From Bryobacter sp964387685 (GTDB lineage Bacteria > Acidobacteriota > Terriglobia > Bryobacterales > Bryobacteraceae), in assembly GCA_964387685.1 (NCBI GenBank), contig CAYLXK010000018.1:1-64000 (forward strand): a stretch of 64,000 nucleotides of DNA. The letters run 5' to 3'. The position numbers and the translations under genes were made by a program. Numbering within the stretch: the stretch's first letter is position 1; the number at the start of each line of letters is the position of its first letter. Below the pieces are notes generated by a model, which was not told the origin of the DNA, made no database searches, and saw nothing but the letters and a program-made list of their open reading frames with translations. Shown here in pieces: positions 59,404 to 64,000 of the stretch.

Positions 59404-60702
59404 ATGTGTGAAACACTCTTCCTCATGTCTGTAAACTCCGCGTCCGGCATCCCCATGCGGCACCGCGTCGTCGGCATGACAGTCCTATTGGCCGCCATCA
59501 CCTATCTCGACCGCGTGTGCGTCGGCGTCCTAGCGGGCGACATCAGCAAGGACCTCAACCTATCGAAGATCCAGATGGGCTGGGTCTTCAGCGCCTTCAC
59601 CATCGCCTACGGCCTCTTTGAAATTCCCACTGCCGCCTGGGCGGACCGTCTAGGCGCACGCGGCGTCGTCACGCGCATCGTCGCCTGGTGGAGCACATTT
59701 ACCATCGCCACCGCCGCAGCCTGGAACCTGGCCTCCCTGCTGGTGATTCGCTTCCTCTTTGGCGCGGGCGAGGCGGGCGCCTGGCCCTGCGTCGGCCGCG
59801 TGTTTTCGCGATGGATACCCGCCGGCGAACGCGGCAAGGTCCAAGGCATTTTCTTTGCCGGCGCGCATCTGGCGGGCGCTTTCACGCCGGGCCTCGTCGT
59901 GTGGATGGCGCACTATATGCATTGGCGCTGGATCTTCGTCGTCTTTGGCTTCATCGGTTTCACGTGGGCCACCGCCTGGTATCTCTGGTTTCGCGACGAA
60001 CCCCGCGATAAGCCCGGCACTAGCCAAGCCGAGATCGAAAAGATCGAGCGCGAGCGCGGCCTTGCTCCCGGCCACCATGCACATGATTGGCGGGCCGTCT
60101 TTCGCGTGCCCAGCGTCATCCCGCTGTGCATCGCCCACGCGGCCAATTCCTGGGGCACCTACTTCGTCATCACGTGGCTGCCCACGTACCTTGAAAAGAT
60201 TCGCGGCATGTCCAAAGAAGAGATGGTCGTGTTCACCGGCCTGCCGATGATCATCGCCGCCACGGCGGACTTAAGCGGCGGCTGGCTAACCGACGTGCTC
60301 ACCAAGCGCTTTGGCCTCGCCTGGGGCCGCGCGGGTTTGGCCGCCGGCAGTTATGTCGTCTCGGCCGTCGCCATGTTCTTTGCCGCGCGGGCCGCAGACC
60401 CTTTCCTGGCGGCCTCGCTCATCGCTACCGCCTTTGGCATGACCATGTTCACGCTGGGCGCCGCGTTCAGTATATGCATTGAACTCGGCAAAGAAAATTC
60501 CGCTGTGATGACCGCCACGATGAATACCGCCGGTCAAGTCGGCGGTACCCTTTCGCCCATCGTTCTGGCCTACCTGGTGGAGTGGTACAACGATTGGAAC
60601 CTGCCGCTCTATCTGCTCGCGGCGCTCTATGCGGCGGCGGTCCTCAGTTGGATCTTGATCGGCTGGCAAGTACGGCATACTAAGCTCGATGGCCAATATT
60701 GA
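59404..60702 (+). CDS. MFS transporter, ACS family
   Basis: A 432-aa, 12-TM anion:cation symporter, paralogous to 22466-23782: LLAAITYLDRVCVGVLAGD, RLGARGVVTRIVAWWS, RFLFGAGEAGAWPCVGRVF. It probably imports a sugar acid or other organic anion. In-frame ATGs at 59425 and 59455 are alternative starts; none has a clear ribosome site. It overlaps the HerA-like ATPase gene by 14 bases, an association without obvious logic. Confidence 0.87.
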   Translation: MCETLFLMSVNSASGIPMRHRVVGMTVLLAAITYLDRVCVGVLAGDISKDLNLSKIQMGWVFSAFTIAYGLFEIPTAAWADRLGARGVVTRIVAWWSTFTIATAAAWNLASLLVIRFLFGAGEAGAWPCVGRVFSRWIPAGERGKVQGIFFAGAHLAGAFTPGLVVWMAHYMHWRWIFVVFGFIGFTWATAWYLWFRDEPRDKPGTSQAEIEKIERERGLAPGHHAHDWRAVFRVPSVIPLCIAHAANSWGTYFVITWLPTYLEKIRGMSKEEMVVFTGLPMIIAATADLSGGWLTDVLTKRFGLAWGRAGLAAGSYVVSAVAMFFAARAADPFLAASLIATAFGMTMFTLGAAFSICIELGKENSAVMTATMNTAGQVGGTLSPIVLAYLVEWYNDWNLPLYLLAALYAAAVLSWILIGWQVRHTKLDGQY

Positions 60703-63079
60703 AGGGCTCGGCGTCTTCTACCTCGGCGAGCAATACGACCTTAACTCCAAACAACGCACCGGCAATCTGGTGCTCTATGAATCCAAGCACCTCGTCACCC
60801 ACGCCGTCTGCGTGGGCATGACTGGCAGCGGCAAGACTGGCCTCTGCGTCTCCCTATTGGAGGAAGCCGCCCTGGACGGCATCCCCGCTTTGATCATCGA
60901 CCCGAAGGGCGACCTGGGCAATCTCTTGCTCACCTTTCCCGCTCTCGCGCCCGCGGATTTCGAGCCCTGGGTGAGCGAGGATGAAGCGCGACTTGCGCAA
61001 CAATCCACCGCCGACTTCGCCCGAGCTCAAGCGGAACTCTGGCAAAAGGGCCTGGCCGACTGGCACCAGGACGGCCCCCGCATCCAGCGCCTCAAGGAGG
61101 CCTGCGACTTCGCCATCTACACGCCCGGCTCCCGCACGGGACGCCCGCTTTCGATCCTCAAGAGCTTCGAAGCGCCCGGCGAGGCCGTGCTCGAAGACCG
61201 CGAACTCTTTACCGACCGCGTCTCCAACGCCGCTACGGCGCTGCTCGGCCTGCTCGGCATCGATGCCGATCCCCTCCAGAGCCGCGAGCACATTTTCCTC
61301 TCCCAGGTCTTTCAGTCCAACTGGATCGACGGCAAGCACCTGGACCTCCCCGCCCTGATCGAGCAACTGCAGAACCCGCCCTTCAAGAAAATCGGCGTGC
61401 TCGACGTGGAAAGCTTCTTTCCCTCCAAAGAGCGTTTCGCGCTCGCCATGCAGATCAACAATCTGCTGGCCAGCCCCGGCTTCGCCGTCTGGATGGAAGG
61501 CGAGGGCATGGACATCGCGAAGCTCCTGCGCAACCCCCAGGGCAAGCCCAAAATTTCCGTCATTTCCATCGCTCACCTGAACGACCAGGAGCGCATGTTC
61601 TTCGTCGCGCTCCTGCTCAATGAGACGCTCGCCTGGACCCGCCAGCAATCCGGCACTTCCAGCCTGCGCGCCATCGTCTATATGGACGAGATCTTCGGCT
61701 ACTTCCCGCCCACTGCCAATCCGCCCTCCAAGAAGCCCTTGCTCACCCTGCTCAAGCAAGCGCGCGCCTTCGGCGTGGGCGTGGTGCTCGCAACGCAAAA
61801 TCCCGTTGATCTCGACTACAAGGGCCTGGCCAACTGTGGCACTTGGTTCATCGGCCGCCTGCAGACGGAACGCGACAAAGAGCGCCTCATGGAAGGCCTC
61901 TCCGGCGCAAGCGCCCAGGCCGGCGCCGCCTTCGATAAAGAGAAGACCGGCCAGATCCTCTCCAGCCTCGGCAAACGCGTCTTCCTCATGAACAACGTGC
62001 ACCAGAACGTGCCCGTGATCTTTCAAACGCGCTGGGCGCTTTCGTATCTGCGTGGGCCCTTAACGCGCGAGCAAATCAAACGCCTCACTCCGCCCGCCGC
62101 CGCTTCTCCAGCGAGCGCCGCAATCAGGCCTCCGCATCTGGCCCCCGCCGCCGCCCGTCCTGTGCTGCCTCCGGACGTAATCCAGAAGTTCCTTCCCCCG
62201 CGTGGCGCAGCCGAAGGTCTCATGTATTACCCGCATCTCTGCGTGGCGGCGAAGGTCCGATTCACCGACGCGAAGGCCAACGTCGATGCGAGCGTCGATC
62301 GCGTCTACCTCTCGCCCGTCAAGGACGACAACACGCCCGTGGAATGGAGCGAAAGCGAAGCCGTGGACCTGCATCCCGATGAGCTCGACGGCGAGCCGGT
62401 CGAGGGCATCGGTTACCTCGAACTGTCTGGCGCGGCCACCAAGGCCAAGAGCTACACCGCCTGGCAGAAAGACCTGGTCACGCATATCTATGGCTTCGAG
62501 GAGCTCCGGCTCTTCAAGGCCCCCGACGTGAAAGCGTTTTCGCAACCTGGCGAAAGCGAGGCGGACTTTCGCGCCCGCATTTCCCACCAACTGCACGAAG
62601 ACCGTGACGCGGCCATCGAGAAGCTGCAGGCCAAGTACAATCCCAAAATTACCGCCCTCGAAGAACGCATCCGCAAGGCCATGCAGGCCAAGCAGCGCGA
62701 AGAACAGCAGCGCTCCTCCCAGGCCGTTTCCGCGGGGCTCGATATCCTGGGCGGCGTACTGGGCGCGGTCTTCGGCCGCGGCAAGACCATCTCCAAGACC
62801 AACATCGGCAAGGCCGCCAGCGCCGCCAAGAAAGCAGGCAGTGTCTTGAAGGAACAAGGCGACGTCGCCCGCGCCGGCGAAACCGTCGAAGCGCTCCAGG
62901 CCCAACTCGCCGCCCTGGAGCAAGAGGTCGAAGCCGCCACGCAAGAGATCGCCGCGCAAATGGATGCCGCCCAGGCTCCCGTCGAAGCCGTCGCCATTAA
63001 GCCCAAAAAAACAAACATTAGCATCGGCTTCACGGCGCTCGTCTGGGCGCCTTATCGGGGCGACGAAAAGGCATACTAG
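60689..63079 (+). CDS. HerA/VirB4-like ATPase (DUF87/DUF853-type) with coiled-coil C-terminus
   Basis: A 796-aa P-loop ATPase of the HerA-FtsK superfamily. Walker A GMTGSGKT is at 43-50, followed by ALIIDPKGDLGNL, Walker B IVYMDEIFGYFPP, sensor-like VVLATQNPVDLDYKGLANCG and the WFIGRLQTERDKERLMEGL region. Residues ~475-620 form an unknown domain, then a long coiled coil with a glycine patch (LDILGGVLGAVFGRGK) and a C-terminal beta segment. Such proteins thread DNA or protein through a hexameric ring. No NurA nuclease or SIR2/HEPN-type partner is adjacent, apart from the HEPN-like gene 1.6 kb upstream. Overlaps the transporter by 14 bases; stop in CTAG. Confidence 0.87.
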   Translation: MANIEGLGVFYLGEQYDLNSKQRTGNLVLYESKHLVTHAVCVGMTGSGKTGLCVSLLEEAALDGIPALIIDPKGDLGNLLLTFPALAPADFEPWVSEDEARLAQQSTADFARAQAELWQKGLADWHQDGPRIQRLKEACDFAIYTPGSRTGRPLSILKSFEAPGEAVLEDRELFTDRVSNAATALLGLLGIDADPLQSREHIFLSQVFQSNWIDGKHLDLPALIEQLQNPPFKKIGVLDVESFFPSKERFALAMQINNLLASPGFAVWMEGEGMDIAKLLRNPQGKPKISVISIAHLNDQERMFFVALLLNETLAWTRQQSGTSSLRAIVYMDEIFGYFPPTANPPSKKPLLTLLKQARAFGVGVVLATQNPVDLDYKGLANCGTWFIGRLQTERDKERLMEGLSGASAQAGAAFDKEKTGQILSSLGKRVFLMNNVHQNVPVIFQTRWALSYLRGPLTREQIKRLTPPAAASPASAAIRPPHLAPAAARPVLPPDVIQKFLPPRGAAEGLMYYPHLCVAAKVRFTDAKANVDASVDRVYLSPVKDDNTPVEWSESEAVDLHPDELDGEPVEGIGYLELSGAATKAKSYTAWQKDLVTHIYGFEELRLFKAPDVKAFSQPGESEADFRARISHQLHEDRDAAIEKLQAKYNPKITALEERIRKAMQAKQREEQQRSSQAVSAGLDILGGVLGAVFGRGKTISKTNIGKAASAAKKAGSVLKEQGDVARAGETVEALQAQLAALEQEVEAATQEIAAQMDAAQAPVEAVAIKPKKTNISIGFTALVWAPYRGDEKAY

Positions 63080-63501
63080 GCGCGCGCTTCGGGGACGATG
63101 CGGAAGCGTTTGCGCCCATGAATGCGGTAGGTCGAGAAGTCCGCATGGTCGACGGTAAAGACATCGGAAAGGCCATCCCGCTCCGCCAGATGGACGAGAG
63201 TGGCATCCGCGAAATCCATCGGCCGATCTGCATACTTCGCCATCAGAGCTTGTACACGAGGCAACTCATCGCTGCGGATATCGGCGACTCGAATGCTCCC
63301 GGAACCCAATAACCCCCAAGCGGCTTCCCTCTTCAGGCGATTACCGCGCGTGAAATAGAAGAGCTCGGTCAAGACAGCCTGCGAAGTCACCAGCGGGCGA
63401 TCGAACTCTCGGTAGGCCGCAACGCAAGCCCGATGCCAATGGTCGGTTCGGCTCAGCAGCGCGTAGATCGCCCCCGTATCAAGCAGCGCGCCGGCGTCCA
63501 T
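63076..63501 (-). CDS. PIN-domain toxin (VapC-like)
   Basis: A 141-aa PIN ribonuclease candidate. Active-site residues visible: D8 (ALLDTGAIYALL), E46 (VLTELFYF), D96 and D99 (PMDFADATLV), D118 (VFTVDHADF). Slightly longer than average VapC because of a basic C-terminal tail. It overlaps the antitoxin gene by 23 bases (stop 63479, start 63501). The 3' stop shares CTAG with the HerA-like gene. Target RNA unknown. Confidence 0.92.
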   Translation of the reverse strand: MDAGALLDTGAIYALLSRTDHWHRACVAAYREFDRPLVTSQAVLTELFYFTRGNRLKREAAWGLLGSGSIRVADIRSDELPRVQALMAKYADRPMDFADATLVHLAERDGLSDVFTVDHADFSTYRIHGRKRFRIVPEARA

Positions 63502-63775
63502 ATTTTTTCGCTAAGCCTTCGCCCATTCGTTTCCGGACATTCTCGGCCGTGGCAGATTCGGTATCTTCAATGGTCCCGAAAAACGCTTCGGCCGCTTTCA
63601 TGATCCGCTTCCGCTCTTCTTGCTCTTGCCGTTTGGCTTCGCTTTGCCGCGCTATCCACTCGGTGGCCGCTTCGTCCAGAAGCGCGCCAATGGTCGTATT
63701 CTTTAGCTTCGCCTGCGCGCTCAGCTTCCGCTTCAGCGTCATCGAAAGCCGCCAACTGTAGACTTCCGTCTTCAT
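63479..63775 (-). CDS. RHH-type antitoxin of a VapBC-like pair
   Basis: A 98-aa protein: beta strand EVYSWRLSMTLKRKL followed by helices (AKLKNTTIGALLDEAATEW), the Arc/CopG ribbon-helix-helix DNA-binding fold, then a charged helix that would bind the toxin. It lies directly behind a perfect inverted repeat and a -10 box (63775-63811), so autorepression is very likely. The message probably starts at or next to the ATG, giving a leaderless transcript. Confidence 0.88.
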   Translation of the reverse strand: MKTEVYSWRLSMTLKRKLSAQAKLKNTTIGALLDEAATEWIARQSEAKRQEQEERKRIMKAAEAFFGTIEDTESATAENVRKRMGEGLAKKYGRRRAA

Positions 63776-63804
63776 GCACTACAGTATAGCTCCCGTGTAG
63801 TGCA
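63775..63804. promoter_or_regulatory. Operator-like inverted repeat over the toxin-antitoxin promoter
   Basis: TGCACTACA (63775-63783) and TGTAGTGCA (63796-63804) are perfect 9-bp inverted arms with a 12-bp spacer. They flank the -10 box, one arm reaches the antitoxin start codon, and the other lies in the 17-bp spacer. This is the placement expected for binding of an RHH dimer pair and steric repression. Confidence 0.82.
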
Positions 63805-63811
63805 AGCTCAA
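63783..63811 (-). promoter_or_regulatory. Promoter of the RHH/PIN toxin-antitoxin operon
   Basis: On the minus strand TTGAGC (63811-63806) and TATACT (63788-63783) are separated by exactly 17 bp; matches to consensus are 4/6 and 5/6. The -35 box overlaps the stop codon of the upstream aldehyde dehydrogenase. The start point would be about 63776, next to the antitoxin ATG (63775-63773), so no Shine-Dalgarno leader is possible. Confidence 0.72.
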
Positions 63812-64000
63812 TCCAGCTCGAAGCGAATCCCCTGCGCCAGCGGCAACGCATCGGAGTAATTGATGGTCACCGTCTGCCTGCGCATATAGACCTTCCAGGA
63901 ATCGCTCCCGCTCTCGCGGCCTCCGCCCGTATCTTTCTCGCCGCCAAAGGCTCCGCCAATTTCCGCTCCGCTCGTGCCGATATTCACATTCGCGATCCCG
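63808..64000 (-). CDS. 3' end of an aldehyde dehydrogenase (ALDH7/aminoadipate-semialdehyde type, partial)
   Basis: The last 64 codons are inside the window. The sequence IANVNIGTSGAEIGGAFGGE and DTGGGRESGSDSWKVYMRRQ, then TINYSDALPLAQGIRFELD, is the very conserved C-terminal end of the ALDH7 (antiquitin/AmaB) family, which oxidises L-2-aminoadipate semialdehyde in lysine degradation. Reading frame ends at TGA 63808-63810, which overlaps the -35 box of the toxin-antitoxin promoter. The 5' part is outside the window. Confidence 0.9.
   Translation of the reverse strand, partial: GIANVNIGTSGAEIGGAFGGEKDTGGGRESGSDSWKVYMRRQTVTINYSDALPLAQGIRFELD

Overview
The window is 64 kb of GC-rich, densely packed bacterial chromosome. 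No rRNA, tRNA, CRISPR array or insertion sequence was recognised. The gene content points to an acidobacterium, most likely near Bryobacteraceae/Solibacter. The signs are futalosine-pathway menaquinone genes (mqnA, mqnC), a DUF1592-type/DUF1552 secreted pair, a Tat-exported sulfatase, two ACS-family MFS transporters, Ser/Thr kinases fused to ankyrin repeats, many DUF4412-like secreted proteins, and an exopolysaccharide operon opened by a small ribbon-helix-helix-like gene. This placement is by family content only.

Layout. 1-5.5 kb: end of an unknown gene, a membrane-anchored protein coupled to a PfkB sugar kinase, then on the minus strand mqnA-mqnC-DUF7009-like-POT peptide transporter. 5.5-8.3 kb: three tandem secreted proteins with a common layout. 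8.5-9.6 kb: a NagX-type membrane acetyltransferase. 9.8-22.6 kb: one long polysaccharide operon (RHH-like protein, Wzc kinase, Wzx, three GT4 glycosyltransferases, DUF362, CapK-like ligase, Wzy, WecA-like initiating transferase) with most junctions overlapping. 22.5-26.2 kb: an ACS transporter divergent from a large secreted protein whose 3' end has been tandemly duplicated. 26.3-33.2 kb: methyltransferases, DUF4197, AhpD-like protein, kinase-ankyrin fusion, nucleoside phosphorylase. 33.3-39.4 kb: DUF1592/DUF1552 operon facing a PepSY-ankyrin operon. 39.5-44 kb: DUF433/DUF5615 toxin-antitoxin pair, two amino-acid permeases, ThiE-like protein, two small zinc-ribbon proteins. 44-49.6 kb: orphan RND pump, fabD, sulfatase. 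50-55.2 kb: RRM protein, DEAD-box helicase, terminator, membrane protein plus a second kinase-ankyrin fusion. 55.3-58.5 kb: dinB, queuosine-precursor transporter, yebC, ruvC. 58.5-64 kb: a HEPN-like two-gene module, ACS transporter, HerA-like ATPase, an RHH/PIN toxin-antitoxin operon with a visible promoter-operator, and the end of an aldehyde dehydrogenase.

Most striking: genes are extremely compact. Five convergent pairs stop on the same four bases (CTAG four times, TTAG once), and three more convergent pairs overlap by 35-92 bp. In-frame tandem micro-repeats sit beside three junctions of the polysaccharide operon. The top strand looks G-rich from about 5 to 47 kb and C-rich on both sides, whichever strand the genes use. 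No wholly new system is proven. The best candidates for something undescribed are the HEPN-like pair (58.5-59.3 kb), the ankyrin-linked membrane and kinase modules, and the triplet of secreted proteins.
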